The position numbers and the translations under genes are program-made. From Torreya grandis (lineage: Eukaryota; Streptophyta; Pinopsida; Cupressales; Taxaceae): DNA of 64,000 nt. The stretch lies in assembly GCA_037957365.1 (NCBI GenBank), contig JARHVA010000349.1, positions 640,501 through 704,500 on the forward strand. Direction: 5' to 3'. This document shows positions 1 to 13,858 of the stretch, one piece after another (the stretch's first letter is position 1; every line of letters begins with the position of its first letter). Below the pieces are notes generated by a model. The model ran no database searches. It was not told where the DNA came from and saw nothing but the letters and a program-made list of their open reading frames with translations.

Positions 1-272
1 CAACCTCAAGAATGCCCTTCGCAATACAAGAAAAATGTAATTTTTAGCCTAAGTTCAAAAATGAATAAAATGAAAATTATAAGTCATTTCCATGACCCAT
101 CAAATTTGTCCCCTACCTATTGAATCCATATAATCACACCCCAAAGCACTTAGGTGTAACATTTAAGAGTAATTTATGGCACGAGTTATAGTGACTGGTC
201 TTAAAATACATCTATTTGGCATTGAATAAACAACTTCTTGAGATCCAACTATCATTTTTGCCTCTTGGACCT
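1..272. repeat. Partial ~560 bp satellite monomer (left flank of E1)
   Basis: This stretch matches the repeats at 39262-39530 and 39822-40090: 'cccttc' near the start, 'aagaaaaatg', 'aagttcaaa' and 'ttggcattgaata' recur in the same order. From 'cccttc' (15) to 'gacct' (268) is 253 bp; the same interval in the downstream copy is 254 bp (39271 to 39525). It is therefore the left half of a tandem-repeat array interrupted by the large element that begins at about 275. No coding signal. Confidence 0.8.
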
Positions 273-274
273 AT

Positions 275-3200
275 TGAGAATTTGGCCTCCTATGCCAAAT
301 GTTAACCCCTACAATCATAAAATTTCTCATGACACCCACCCAAGCATATACATGTGATTTTCATGCATTGTGATGTCTTTTAAATGCTTCTTAAGAGTCA
401 TTTTGGTACTATTAGAGGTGCCATGGTATGTACTAGATCCTGCTTATGAGATCATTATGTCATTAATATTTTTAGGGATTTAGTTGATACATTAAGTGGT
501 TATGGTGGTCATTGAATGAGTAAAAGAGTGTCAAAATGTCTTATGAAGTCAAGAGAGTGATCTATTCCTTGTTTGACAAAGTTAAGGATCTTTAGTAGAG
601 GTTAAGGTATTTTTACAAGGTTAAGGTTTTTAGTTCTCATGGTTTTAGGCTTGTTTTAAACTAATTATTATGACAAGACCTTTGTTAACATGATATGGGA
701 GTTATTAAAACCATTTTCAAGTCATCATATGAAGTGCAATGATGTCTTGAACGTCATTATTCATGGTGTACTTATCCAAACCGGTTTCAAACTTTGATCC
801 ACACTTCAAAGTCATCATGTGACCCTTAACACATGATATATGAGTCTATTTGTACTATAAACCTTTGGAAAAGGGAAATATCTTAATGTCATATTGTCTA
901 TAAGGGTCCCAAAAGGGTCTCATTTTAATCATATTGTCCCTCCAAGGTTTTTCATGCTTAAGGGGGTCCATTTTGGAACTCAAATCCACCTTTTATTCAC
1001 CAAATGGGTCCTACACATGGGAAAGATGCATAATTTAATCTTCCCCATCTATACCATAGGGTTTTAAACATATTTTGACTTATATTTTCCCTCTCTTCAT
1101 CCTCCAATGGCATTTCAAGACCTAAACCATGAAGAAAATGTATAAAAGAAGGTGTTTTCGGGTGTTTGTAGGCTTGTATGGGTTTGTACAGTTAGGAACA
1201 TATAGATTAAGGCTATATATTGCATGAGGATTCATGTTAGATGTCTCAGAGGAGTTGTAAGTCCAAAATATGCAAAACATACCCAAAACCATTTCTCTAT
1301 CTCCACCGAGCTCTTTGGCATCCATGGACAAACTTTTATGTTTATGGTCAGTCTATATAGGAGAGACAAGGTGAGGATCCAAGATCTTGTCCAAAGGAAG
1401 GGGGTCTCATGACCTTTCTATCCTAGGCATTAGTATGAAAATTCATGTCCTATACTCTATGAAAAAATACTAATAACTTAAGCAGTGAAATTAGCCTTCT
1501 TCATTTATGCATGGGTTAAAGTTACATCAATTTTGGTGTACTCTTGAAATGATTTTTAAAATTAGTGTTTGGATGTGTCTTATATACATCCTCATATCCA
1601 ATATCCATCATCATACACCCTTGGTTCACATGTGTGGGCCCTATGAGCAAGAAAATATTCAATATGTCACATGTGCAAGCTGCAGACAATGTTGCATCTT
1701 GTTATAGAATCCTTAAGGCATGATAATGTAAATTATTAATAGTTTTGGGTTGTGTGATAGTTTTGTGGAATCCAATTAGCCTTATCTACCTCCCAAGATT
1801 AGTTGATCCACCATATGGTCAAGTATATCCTTCAATCCCTACCTCCAAGGTGATTGTTATTCATGTAGTGTGATCTCTTTATAAGTGTGAACAGGGTGGC
1901 TATATAGAATCATTGGGATATTGAGGGAAATATATATTCAAGTATGGGTACTATTTATAGTTTATTAACTAAAACCAAGAGACTAACTCCGTCAACTCAC
2001 CAAGGAGACTGAAGATACACTCATGAGCAAAGGTCTAATTAGGCTTGATGGAGCTGAGTAGTGATACTCAGGCTTATGTATGGAAACATGATTAGACTTG
2101 CTGAGCCTTGAAGACATTAAGATACCACAAGGTGAGTTATAAGGATATAGAGAGAAACATGGAAGGTATAGGTAATAGACTCAAACAAATATAAAAACAC
2201 CAACTCAATCTCATGTAAGAAATCAGTCAAGATTCTCATTAAAAGCACACACATGATTTTGACTATAGGATAAAGGTCCTAATGGTGTGACGAGATTGAA
2301 TATCTTCAGGAGGATAAGAAAAGGAATTATGAAGAGTCATCAACATGTGGAGGAATTCAAGGGAACAATAAAATACCAAACCTTTTCTCTAATAATACAC
2401 TCTCATAATCAGTAGGCCTATAAAGACCACCCATAGGCCTGACTATGAGTGAAAGACAACTTGAGCATCAACCCTGATTCATAACTCTTCAGGATAGGTG
2501 AGGAGGGTGTATTAAGACTAAAAAACACCATAGATAGGATGATTTATGTTGGTGAGTGTGGGAGAGTTTTCATGGAGGAGGAGATCTTACCTCTCATCTA
2601 ACAATATAGTCAAAGGTGCATGACTGCCACCTACAGGTAGGGTCTTGGATAATAGAATAAAAATGTGATGGAGCATGCATATACATAATGTTTTTGAACT
2701 TTTATCAATTATTAATGATATTTATCTTTAAAAAACCCATTGAGTCTCAATCTCTTTGAGTGCATGCCTTAAAGGGTGCACTGAGAAAGGGGTGGGCAAA
2801 CCATTGGTGCTTTGTAGGATTATTATCCCTTTTACCACTTTCTATATACACACTTGTCTCTTAAAAACCATTCCCCTAAGATTTGCCTCCTATTTGCACC
2901 CTCCTCTAGTCATTTTCCACCTTCATTAGCCCTTCCCTAACCTAAACCCCTTTTTGACAGTTTACATGACCATGTTGGTAGGGTCAACCCTATATTTTTA
3001 TTTATAACAACTTACTAAGAACTAAGTCTGCCATGGTGGCCGATTCAATTCATTATCTAGTAAGTTTCTTGTGAATTACAATACTAGGTCAACTAGGTCA
3101 ACCTTGTTGGATGAAAATTTTAGAAGGTTTAGGGTTAAATCTACCTATATATACAAGATATTTTCACCATTTTTTAGAGAAAAGAAGAAGTAAGAGCTAC

Positions 3201-6200
3201 TGCACACTTTCTTATCTACCATTCTACTTGAAGAGCAATCTTAGGGTTTCATACTTTCTTTAGAGATATGGATCTTGTCTATGGAGAAGTATTTTGGATG
3301 CATTGATAGGTTGTGTATCCTAAAGATAATTTATCCTTGTCATACTTACATATCACAACAACTCTTATGAAGTACCTTGGCCAAGGGAGAGATTGAGGCT
3401 CGATGAGTTCATCTTGAAATGTAAGTATTCCTAACTTTGTTCTTGCTTTGTAAGAGTAGATAGATATGCATATGTACTTCTCTTCCATGCATTAGGATTC
3501 CATATACATTTATGTGAGTATTTGTCTCTTATGTATGTTTAATTTTAGTGTTTTTTACCCCCACTTTGTGCCAAAATCTTTGGTGAGCATGAGATTAGAC
3601 TTTACTTTGCTTATTATTAGTTTAGTGAATATGAAAACATAGGGCTTAGTTAGGATTATTATGTGATTGTGCTTGAATGGAGGCTTTTAAACTCTCCCTA
3701 GTATTGTTATTATGATAAGAGATCCCTTAAATAGGTATAATGGATCCAAATATTGATCATGTTCCCAATTATCTAATGTATCCCCAATATAAAGTGTAAG
3801 CATGATCTATCTTCTTCGAGTTAGTATTAATTTATAGACATGATGCATTTTTGATTGCATATAGATAATTCTTGGTGAAGAGAGTGAAAAAGAGGTACGG
3901 AGATATTTTTAATTATCTCTTAAATTTCTCATCCTCCTTTGAGTGCTTGATTCATTGAATGCAACAAATTTTTTAACAGTTTAGGCCTTTTAGACCTAAA
4001 CTAGCCACTTGAAAGCCTAATTATAGAAGTGATAGACATCTACAGGTCTTGGGGTGTTATTAGGGTTAGAAACACATGATATGGAAGTAAGGAATTATAA
4101 TATATGTTTCCAAGATATTAAAATCCTCAAATGAGTAAGGCAATCACTAAAAACAATCATTAGTGTTATACAAACTAGGTCCTCATAAACCCTAGGCTTG
4201 ACTGCAAGATCATGTAGAAATATGCAGGGAATAGGGTTGAAGTAGGATAAATAAGAAATATGTTTCTAGACCATGGGAAGGTTTTTCATGATTCCAACAT
4301 CATCAACATCATTTAAGAGAGTTGAAGGGGATATTCGGGTTTCTAATACAACTGTCTAACATTCAGACATGGCATGATAATAGTGGCCTATTAGACAAAC
4401 CTACATGAGAAAAGGGGAAAATATGGAATTTTGTGTTGATAAGGTCAAGTGAAGAAAATATAAATTGGACAAAAAAAGATGCTCTAATGTCATTAAATCT
4501 ATCGAGGATTGCCTACAAGTCATCTAAGGTCTTGGAACCGAATTTAGCCTTGCAAGGCCTAAAAGTCATTCTTGACCACTCAAAACCCCACCTCAATCTC
4601 ATCGATATAACCAAACCTAAAAGAAAAATTAAGATAATGATAAGGTGAATTAGGATGATTTAAATCCTAAAAGGGTTGTTTTAGGTCAAGGAAAGTAATA
4701 AAAGGTCAAAATTGGTCTTAAGACCCCTCTCGAACTCCACAATCCTAAGCAGTCACCTCAAGCTATCCATTCACAAATTTATATATTTCATGGAAAAAGG
4801 ACCCAAGGCCAAGGATCTTAGAAATAGTTGGGCACCCATATGGAATTAAGATCCATAAATGAGAGAGTGGGTTTTAGGGGCCCATCTTTATGAATCATCA
4901 CCAAGATTAAAACTAGGCTTAGAAAGCTTGCAAAGAGCTTAAAGTTCACCAATTTACACTCATTTATCTTTGTACAAGATGCATGGGACAAAAATATCTT
5001 TAGAATTTTGATGATATATTTAGGCTAAATGTTCATGGCAAGAATTTTTATTTTGGAGGTTCATACTCTATGAACCATCATTAAGATGGTGGACCTCCAA
5101 AACCCTACATAAACCTTAAGACAAACCTAATTTATAAAAAACTGATATATTTGTAATAAAACACCATGAATTGGATTGGAAAACATATTAAAATTATAAT
5201 ACACTTAGATGAGACCTCAAATATGGTATTGGTTTATATAGACTACTGTACAAACTTTTTAAAAACTATGTTTTTATAAGGATTTAAGCATAAAACAAGG
5301 TGTAGGGCTTAGTCAAATGTTGCCAATCATTGGAGGAAGTTTTATGAGACTTTTTCACCTTCTAAAATCATGAAACACTTAAAATTATATCTAAAAATGT
5401 TCATACAGATCTGTCCCAAATAGATAGTCCAAAAAGGCTGGTATATGGTCACTTAATCACCTAGTTGGGCATAGTTACAGGTGTATGCTACTTAAAATCC
5501 CTGAGTCATGATGTCATGTGATTTTAAGGACTTGAAACATGATCAAATAATAGACCTTAAGGCCCTAATCAAGTTTTATGGCCATCCAAATAGGTGATGC
5601 TAAGCCACTAGGCCTAATTGCCTAAGTGACCTACTTAGTCAAACAAAAGGAGGACTAATGGCATACAAGGGTTATTAGGAAGGTCAATGCAAGGTCATTA
5701 CACCATGGTAATTATGCACAAAGATAAAAATGACACTTATCAATGGTAATTATGAAAGAAAAGGCAATTTCTTAGCCTAGTCAACATGCAAGGAGAAGGG
5801 TGGGTTGCTTAGTAACTCATGGTGGCTTAATTGAATCACATCAATGATTTGTAACTATCATGAAGAGAGGGTGTCTAACCATATTTGGTATGTCCAAGAA
5901 TTTATGGGCTCAACCAATTTTGCACCAACCTCCATCACTCCACTTCAATTCCTAAATTGCCCATTGAAGACCACTAACGCATGGAGGGAGACATATGATG
6001 ACTGTTATGGCTAGTGTAACTATTGTGTGACTGGACTATGGTTATTTATGACCTTTTTTATACACTTTCATGCTAATTTACCTCTATTTTTATCCTTGTT
6101 TTTCTATATATTGAGTCTTTAAGGCTATTTTACACATCCCTCACTTGGGTATGAGGAAACTCTGCCTAGATTTGTACCTTGTAGACATCTTGGATTAATT

Positions 6201-6785
6201 AATGGACTATTATAGCTTCTTCATGTTAGTCTCTAGTGTGTATATGATTGTTTTGATATGTATAAGTGGTAAAATTTCTCCCATTATAAGTCCTTTCCAT
6301 ACTTGAATGCTTGTGGGTTATCTGATGTAGGTCATATGATGTGTTAAAGGTTGATGACTATACTTGAAGTGTAACCTGGTTGGAAGTGTCTCAAGATAGG
6401 CCTCTTATACATCACCTCCAAGTTGTATCCATCCACCATGACTTTACTATTAAGTACTAATGCATGTAAGCCTTGGAGAGAGTATTTTAGTTCATGTTTG
6501 GTTCATTACTATTGTTAAGAGTTTAAACGTAGTGGATAAGTTATATTGGTGCATCACCATCCTTAGATTAGGTTTATTTTTATGAACTCTCTATCCCTTT
6601 TCACCCCAACATCATTAGGTCTTAGGAAGTAATCTTAAGTTAATGCACTAGGGGAGATAGCCCCATAACCTATAGGTTTGGTCCTCTTATAGGTCACCCA
6701 TAGCCTTTAGACCAATCCCATGTTACCTAAATCTTGAAGAGAAATCAACCATCTTATTTAAAGGGTGTAACTTGGAGTGTTAATA
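275..6785 (+). repeat. 5' LTR of E1 (with ~1.2 kb insertion)
   Basis: Non-coding and collinear with 9811-13052, 31859-32007 and 37063-38965. Matching landmarks include 'aatttggcctcc(t/c)atgccaaatg' at the start, 'ggtcttaagacccct' near 4720, and the end 'cttggagtgttaa'. It carries an extra segment (about 2679-3871) that the other LTR lacks. No ORF of interest: short ORFs here have no recognisable motif. The homology with the right LTR ends abruptly at about 6785, just before a primer-site-like segment. Confidence 0.78.
2676..3871 (+). mobile_element. Solo LTR of family L3 inside E1 5' LTR
   Basis: About 1.19 kb present in the left E1 LTR but absent from the right one, where 'gaacatgc' runs straight into 'ttagtgaag' at 12204-12220. 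It is similar in inverted orientation to 54425-55622 over its whole length; for example 'aaaggggtgggca', 'acacttgtctctta', and 'gtttagggttaaatctacctatatata' against 'atatataggcaaatttaaccctaa'. It begins TGCATATAC, like the TGTATACAC start of the other copy. With no second LTR or internal sequence nearby it is a solo LTR. Exact ends and target duplication are blurred ('tgcatata' occurs at both edges). Confidence 0.7.
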
Positions 6786-6789
6786 GTTT

Positions 6790-6807
6790 TGGCATGCTTG
6801 ATGGGAC
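6790..6807 (+). other. Primer-binding-site-like segment of E1
   Basis: 'tggcatgcttgatgggac' begins five bases after the end of the 5' LTR and starts with TGG as a primer-binding site should. A similar segment follows the Tat 5' LTR (13841, 'tggcatgcccggtaggac') and the E2 LTR (about 52028-52045). The matching tRNA was not identified. Confidence 0.5.
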
Positions 6808-6959
6808 TAGAGTGTTAAAAAATTGAAGAGTTATTAGTACTGGTCTTCAATAAATCAGACTTTAGATGCATCAATTTAAGCATCAATGGAAACTCCATGT
6901 GAATCTCAGCTGTTGTATGTAGGCCAAGTGCCTTAAAATTAAAAAATATTATGTATTAT

Positions 6960-7640
6960 CATTTATATAATCAAAATGTACCTTGTGTGCCTTCATATCA
7001 AGCTTATCAAGATAGTGTTATTCATGACTTATCCACAAGTAGACCTCAAAAAACCCCATACTATACTGAGCCATATCAACCATACTTCTCTCCTCCTATC
7101 TTAACTTAGCCTCCTTATCAGTCTATTGTTCCTTATAATCAACTTAAGAAAAGTGACGATGATTTGATCTAGAAATTGATAAGCTAAAGGAGGAAATGGA
7201 TAGATTGAAGGAATGTCTTAGGCAATAAAAAGAAGTTGAACATGAAGCCTTTATCCATTAGAAAAACATCCTTACAAACTAAGATCAGATAGCCAAGGTA
7301 ATCATCCCTTCTCCTTTCCTTACCTCTATGATAATTAGAGACTCCTTGGTCCATAACTGCTTGTTCGATGATAGAGAAAGTAGTTCATTTATTCCTAAAC
7401 TAGTAGCTGATAGTTTGAATTTTATATATGAACCTATTTCAAACTTTGAGTTGAAATGGAATGGATCAACTAAAATAACATTTAGCCTCATCAAAGATAT
7501 AAAACTTACCTTTCATGCTTACCCCAAGCTCTAAATTACACAGGACATTATTATTGCATATTTACCACCTTGTTTTACTATGTGTTTATCTAATGACTTT
7601 ATGGCCAAGATTGGGGTTATTTATCCTTTGATTTTTCTTA
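6960..7640 (+). pseudogene. E1 gag C-terminus and retropepsin remnant
   Basis: The stretch encodes a Pro/Tyr/Gln-rich gag tail, a short Lys/Glu-rich predicted coil around 7150-7230, then a protease-like segment at 7328-7560. The protease part parallels that of E2 (54080-54400): 'DSLVHN' / 'DNLVHN', 'VADSLNFIYEP' / 'IVDNLGFKYEP', 'HAYP', and 'LPPCFTMCLSNDF' / 'LPPYFALCLSKDF'. The catalytic Asp-Ser-Gly seen in E2 is replaced by 'FDDRESSS', and several stops interrupt the frame, so it is inactive. The gag core before it appears deleted, since only ~150 bp separate the LTR end from the gag tail. Confidence 0.6.
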
Positions 7641-7641
7641 T

Positions 7642-9260
7642 ATGATGTACAATATTGGGTATGACATTGGAGTGAAAATCAGATCTAGACCACTCTCTAA
7701 GTTTCATCTTGAGCCTTACACACCAAACATCTCAATTGTAAATTTTATTCATCCTCATACCCCTAGTCAACCTCGTGTTATGAATCCCCTTCAAGATCCA
7801 CCCATGTTTTCTCAAGAGCCTATTATAACTTTAGCTTGGAAGCCTTCATGGACTAGAACCCAAGGTTATGTCATGGATATTCTTGAGAGAAAACTTTTCC
7901 CTATGCATATCCAAAATCAAGAAGAGAAGTGTATGTAGACTAGTTTAGGAGATGTATCAAGTTTTCCAAGTTCCCAATCTATCCTTAATGCTGTAGTCAT
8001 TCATGAGAATCAAGATACATCCAAGTTTGATAAGGTAATTGAAGAATAGAGGAATAAGAATGTAGTGTCCTCAATAACATCATGATTAGCTTGATACTCC
8101 TAAGGTTCCAAGTTGGAAAAACACTCTAGCAGTTGTCAAGAAAGCTAATGAAGTATCTTGCCCTCCCACCCTCTCCTTTTGTGAAGAGGAACCAATTGAA
8201 TTCAAGGCAAAATTTGAGCATCCAAGTGTGGGGAATTTTTTTTCAAGACTAATTAATGAGGTGGTAGTCCTTCAAGAGCTTGATCATGTTACATCTATAG
8301 GTTAGTTTCAAGAACACTTAGAAAAGGATACTTCAAGCACCTATGATGAGGAGATCACTATGGGTACCCCTATCATCCAAATAGATCAAAGTTTTAGCAT
8401 GAAGGGAAGTTTGATGATGTAGAGTAGTCACAATGGCATGATGTTGAAGCTAAAAAACTTATCCTCTAGGAGATAGTCATGAAAACAATCTACTTGAACC
8501 CATTGTTTAAGCTAATAACATTTAAAGTGAGTTAGATGATCCTTGGTAGTAGTTGTACCATCAATTCTTAGGTGATATTGAATAACTCGACATGATAACA
8601 TGGAATGATAGAATATAATAATAGGTTGAGGTCTCAAGTGAAGGTAACACTAATGGTTTAGAACTTCAAAAAGATAATTCAGGTTTATAAATAGAAAATC
8701 AAGATGAGTTGGAGCTTGAATGGATCAATGAGCTTCTATTCTCCATAGAAGATGAGGACGACCAAGTTACAATAGAACATGAGCCTTGTTATGACTTTAT
8801 GGAAGAGTTAGAACTACTTGATCAACAGAATGATTCACAAGTGAATGATAAGAATGATAATGAACTTCATGTATTTTCAATTTATCATGAAGAGATTTAA
8901 ATTTTGGAGGACTTAAGGAAATTTTGTTCAATTTTAGATAATCCACCTCTATCCCATGAGGAGCTTGAGAAGGGTCTTAAAGAGAACACTGTGGGAGTTG
9001 ATCCTTTTGAGTCTCATAAGCAAAATCAAGGAGAGTGTAATGCCATGTGCCAGTCCTACTTGGACATGTTCAAGAAGTTTGAAGAATTTGATAAGCAAAT
9101 GATTCAAGAGGAACAAGAGTAAGTGGTTGATGAAGAATGCAAGGTTCCTAGTGAGTAATTATGTTTTGAGGATCATCTTCAAGAGGTTCAAATGTAAGGT
9201 CCAACAATGTATGATGAACATGATACTCTTCAAGATGAGAAATAAACTAATTTTTAAAAG
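7642..9260 (+). pseudogene. E1 internal acidic ORF remnant
   Basis: Downstream of the protease remnant, broken frames at 7642-7938, 8709-8900 and 8904-9122 encode a Pro-rich part followed by a strongly acidic, Asp/Glu-rich part ('IEDEDDQVTIEHEPCYDFMEE', 'DMFKKFEEFDKQMIQEEQE'). The last two frames are in phase and separated only by a stop. Position after protease suggests a linker of a gypsy polyprotein, or non-autonomous filler coding. No RT, RNase H or integrase motif is visible. I do not recognise a family for this protein. Confidence 0.45.
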
Positions 9261-9810
9261 CTAATTGAAACAAAGGTTGTGGTTGCTACCCCTATTAGTG
9301 AGGATGTGATAAGATTGAGATCCCCACACATTGCCAAAGGTGATCATCAAAATTAAGTAAGGGCTAAAGATCAAGATGAATATGTCTACATTGGAGACAC
9401 ATTTGTTCTTGGTGATCCACTTGAGGCCAAGACAAGGAAAATAATGTTTAAGTAAGGAGATGATCAAGAAATATCAAATCTTAACCAATAACCTGAATAC
9501 CATCTTGGTTTACTACCAAAAGATGACTTGATAAGCTTTCCATTTGTTCTAAGAGGATCAATCCTTAAAAGCTAATTGTACATAGTAGGTGTGTGCTTTC
9601 TTAGTTAAGTATTGGTTTTTCTTAAGTGATTTATAACACATGCATGTCTTTTATTTGTGTGGGTTGTTGTTGTTTGGAGGCAATTAGTTGTTCTTGTTGT
9701 TCAAGGGTCTTGTAGAGTGGTTATCTCAATTGAGTCATGGATGTTATGTAGGAAATTATGGGTTCTCTTGACCAATAGGCTGGTCAACCCTATGAGTCAA
9801 TAAATGAAGT
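9261..9810 (+). other. E1 internal 3' untranslated part
   Basis: Non-coding stretch between the acidic ORF remnant and the 3' LTR. Continuation of the broken frame is possible up to about 9580. No convincing long polypurine tract is visible next to the LTR start at 9811; only 'aaatgaag' precedes it. Confidence 0.4.
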
Positions 9811-12800
9811 TGACAATTTGGCCTCCCATGCCAAATGTTAACCCCTAAAATCAAAAACTCTCCCATGACACCCACCCAACCATATACATGTGATATCCAT
9901 GCGTTATGATGTCTTCTAAATGCTTCTTGAGATTCATTTTAGTACTATTAGAGGTGTCATGGTATGTACTAGAGCCTACTTGTGATCTCATCATGTCATA
10001 ACTATTTTGAGGCCTTTGATTGATGCATTAAGTGGTCATGGTGGCCATTGAATGAGTAAGAGAGTGTCAAAATGTCTTATAAAGTCAAGAGAGTGATTTG
10101 TTCCCTGTTTGACAAAGTTAAGAATCTTTAGCATAGGTTAAGGTAATTTGACAAGGTTAAGGTTTCTAGTTCTTATGGTTTCATGCCTATTTTAAAAAAT
10201 TCTTAAATAAGACCTTTTTTAATGTGACAGTGGATATGTTCAAACCCTTTTCAAGTCATAATATGAAGTGCAATGATGTGTTCAAGGTCATTATTCATGG
10301 TGTACTTATCTAAATTGGTTGCAAACATTGATTCACCCTTCAAAATCATCAAGTGACCCTTAAAAACATGCCATATGAGTATATTTTATTGTAAACCTTT
10401 GGAAAAGGGGAATATTTTAATGTCATATTATCTATAAGGGTCCTAAAAGGGTCTCATTTTAATCACATTGTCTCTTCAAGGTTTTTCATGCTTAAGGGGG
10501 TCCATTTTGGAACTCAAATCCACCTTTAACTCACCAAATGGGTTCCACACATGGGAAAGATGCATAATTTCAGCTTCCCCAACCATACCATAGGTTTTTA
10601 AATGTAGTTTGACTTCTATTTTCCTTCCCTTCATCCTCCAATGGCATTTCAAGACTTGAACCATGAATAAAATGTAGAAAAGAAGGCATTTGCAGGTGTT
10701 TTGTAGCCTTGTATAGATATATATGGTCAGGTCCATATAGAGAAAGGTCACATATTGCATGAGGATTCATGTCAAATGTCTTAGAGGAGTTTTGAGTCCA
10801 AAATATGCAAAATAGGCCCAAGTCCATTTTTCTTTCTCCACCAAGCTCTTTGATAGCCATAAACAAGCTTTCAGGTTTGTGGGTAGTCCGTATAGGAGAG
10901 AGAAGGTGAGGATCCAAAATCTTGGAAAAAAATAAGGGTAAATCATCACCTTTTTATCCTAGGAATTAGTCTAAAAATTCATGGCCTATACTCTATGAAC
11001 AAACATTAAGAACTTAAATAGCCATATTAGCCTTCTTCATCTGTACAAGGGTTAAAGTTGCATAATTTTGGTACCCTCTTGAAATGGTTTTGAAATAAAT
11101 GTTTGGTTATGTATTATACATGTCCTCACATCCCATATCCATCACACTCCACCCTTGGTTCACACATGTTGGCCTTATGATCAAGAAAATATTCAAGATG
11201 TCACATGTGTAGGCTGTAGATAATGTTGCTTCTTAGTGCAGAATCCTTAAGGCATGATAGTGTAAATGGTTAATAGTTTTGGGTTGTGTGATAGTTTCTT
11301 CTAATATACTTAGCCTTACATACCTCCCAATCTCAGTTGAGCCACCATATGGTTAAGCATATCCTTCAAGTCCTGCCTCCAAGGTGACTATTATTCATGT
11401 AGTGTGGTCTCTTTATAAGTGTGAATAGGGTGGCTATAGAGAACCTTTGGGACAATGAAGGAAAGGTATATTCAAGCATGGGTAGTGTTGAAATAATATT
11501 AAATAAACCCAAGATACCAACTCCATCAACTCACTAGGGAAAATGAAGATAGGCTCATGAGCGAAGGTTTAATTAGGCTTGAGGGAGCTGAGTAGTGATA
11601 CTCAGGTTTATGTATGGAAACATGATTGGAATTGCTGAGCCTTGAAGACATTAAGAGACCTAAAGGGGAGATTTAAGTATCTAGATATAAACATGGTAGG
11701 TATAGGGAACATATTAAAATAGATATCAATACACCAACTCAGCCCCAAAAACGAACTCAGTCAAGATTCTCATTGAATGCACACATAAGATTATGACTGT
11801 AGGCTAAAGGTGATAATGGTGTGATTATATTGAAGAGCTTCAGGAGGATAGGAAGAGGAATTATGAAGAGTCATAAAAATGTGGTGGCATTAAAGGGAAT
11901 AAGAAAACACAAACCCTTTTCTCTAATGAGACACTCTCATAGTCAACAGGCCTAGAAAGACCACCCATAGCCCTAACTATCAGTTAAAGACAATTTAAGC
12001 ATCAACCCTGCTTCAAAAATATTTAGGATAGGTGAGGAGGGTGTATTGAGAATAAACAAAACCATGGATAGGATGATTAATGTTTGTGAGTGGGGGAGAT
12101 TTGTCATGGAGGAAGAGATCTTACCTCTCATCTAATGATACAGTCAAAGGTATAGGACTGCCACCTATAGGCAGGGTCTTAGGTAATAGAATGAAATGTG
12201 ATGGAACATGCTTAGTGAAGAGAGTGAAAAATAGGTAATGAGAGGTTTTGAATTGTATCTTAAATTATTATCCTCCCTTTAGTGCTTTATCTTTGAATAC
12301 AACAAGAATCGAAAGGCCTAAACTAGCTACCAATAGGCTTGATTATAGAAGTGAAAGACATTTACAAGTCTTTGGGTGTTAGAAGGGTTGGAAAAATCTA
12401 AGAGGGAAGTGAGGAAGTGTAACATATGTTTACAAGAGACTAAGATCCTAAGATGAGTAAGGTAGCCACTAAAACCAATCATTAGGTTTATATAGACTGA
12501 GGTCCTCATAAAAACCTATGCCTGACTATAAGAGCATGTAAAAGTATGTAGGGAACAAGGTTGAAGGAGGCTCAATCCAAAATATGTTTCCAGACCATGG
12601 GAAGGTATTTCATGATTCAAAATACATCAACATTGTTTAAGAGAGTTGAAGGGGTTATCCAAGTCTCCAATACAACTGTTTAACATTCAGACTAGGCATG
12701 ACGATAGTGGCCTATTAGACAAACCTAAAGGTGAAAAGGGGTGAAGATGGTGTTTTGGGTTGATAAGGGAAAGTGAATAAAATATAAATTAGATTGAAAA

Positions 12801-13052
12801 GAGTGATTTGATGGAAATAAAGCCATCAAGGACAACCTACAAGTCATCCAAGATATTGGAACCCAGTTTAGGCCTGTAAGGCCTACAATTCATTCTTGAC
12901 CACTCAAAACCCCACCTCAATTCTTAGTGACATAAACAAACCCCAAAGCAAAATCAAGATCATGATAAGGTGAATGAGAATGTTTTATATCTTAAAAGGG
13001 ATATTTTAGGTAGAGGAAAGCAATAAATGGTCAAAATTAGTCTTAAGACCCC
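9811..13052 (+). repeat. 3' LTR of E1, segment 1
   Basis: Collinear with 275-4734 of the left LTR minus the L3 insertion. It ends at 'cttaagacccc', where the Tat element enters; the left copy reads uninterrupted 'cttaagacccctctcgaactcc' at about 4720-4741. The right half resumes at 31854. Short ORFs on either strand are shadows without motifs. Confidence 0.8.
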
Positions 13053-13826
13053 TGTAGACACTAGAAAACCACACACATGATCCTAGTTGTCAAAATGCCT
13101 TGGGTTTCTCTTTAACCTCTTTCATCTATACCTTCAAGGTCAAAAAACCTTCTTGACCTAACTCACTCACCTAACCCAGAGTCAAGTTAGCCACCTATCT
13201 AACTTAATTCAGCTCTTAACCTTTTTAACCCACCTTTTCCCTAGACCCTCGATCGATGATGATCAAGTTTTACCACCTAGACTTTTGGCATGTAAGCCAC
13301 ATGTAAACCACCACTTTGATTTTCTAAAAATAGCTTGTCTAATTATAGTTATGAGCCCTTTGCATGGATGAATTATAATTAGAAACCCTCTCCAAGCCCT
13401 AGTTACACCTTCACTTCTACCTCTTGCTTGTGCTGATAAGAGAGAGGCCAAATCCATCTACAATTGTGATCAAGAGCTTTCTGTATCCAGAATCTCTTTT
13501 TGCAAGTCAATCAACATCATCAAAATTATCAAGCATAATCATCCATCTGATTGGGAGCTGACTCACCATCACCTCTCAACCACGCTTTTAGATAGAGTTA
13601 CTCTACTGGAATCAAGCCATCTTCCACCAACAAGCAATCCATCTCAACCATCCAACAAACTAACTTTTGTGCTTTCTTATCTATAAGTCTTCCTCCTAAG
13701 CAAAAGAGGAGCTATTCACAATATTTTGATTCAATGTGTGCATAAAAAAATAGGTTTTCAACCACACCCATATCAAGTTTATTTTTTCTCTACCCTAGAA
13801 CTTAAAGTGAAAATTTACATGAATGT
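13053..13826 (+). repeat. 5' LTR of the Tat element
   Basis: Starts TGTAGACACT and is collinear with 31048-31853; shared blocks include 'tagttgtcaaaatgccttgg', 'cacctaacccagagtcaag' and 'cctagaacttaaagtgaaaa'. It is slightly shorter than the 3' copy, which carries extra 'accatgaccgaccatagtt' sequence near 31262. The end is placed by the CA of the 3' copy; here the terminal bases are changed. Confidence 0.82.
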
Positions 13827-13840
13827 TTATTTTCTAATTC

Positions 13841-13858
13841 TGGCATGCCCGGTAGGAC
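13841..13858 (+). other. Primer-binding-site-like segment of the Tat element
   Basis: 'tggcatgcccggtaggac' about 15 bases after the 5' LTR. Segments of this type ('ggca(c/t)gcccggtgggac') commonly follow the 5' LTR of plant Tat elements. The matching tRNA was not identified, and the spacing is longer than usual. Confidence 0.45.
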
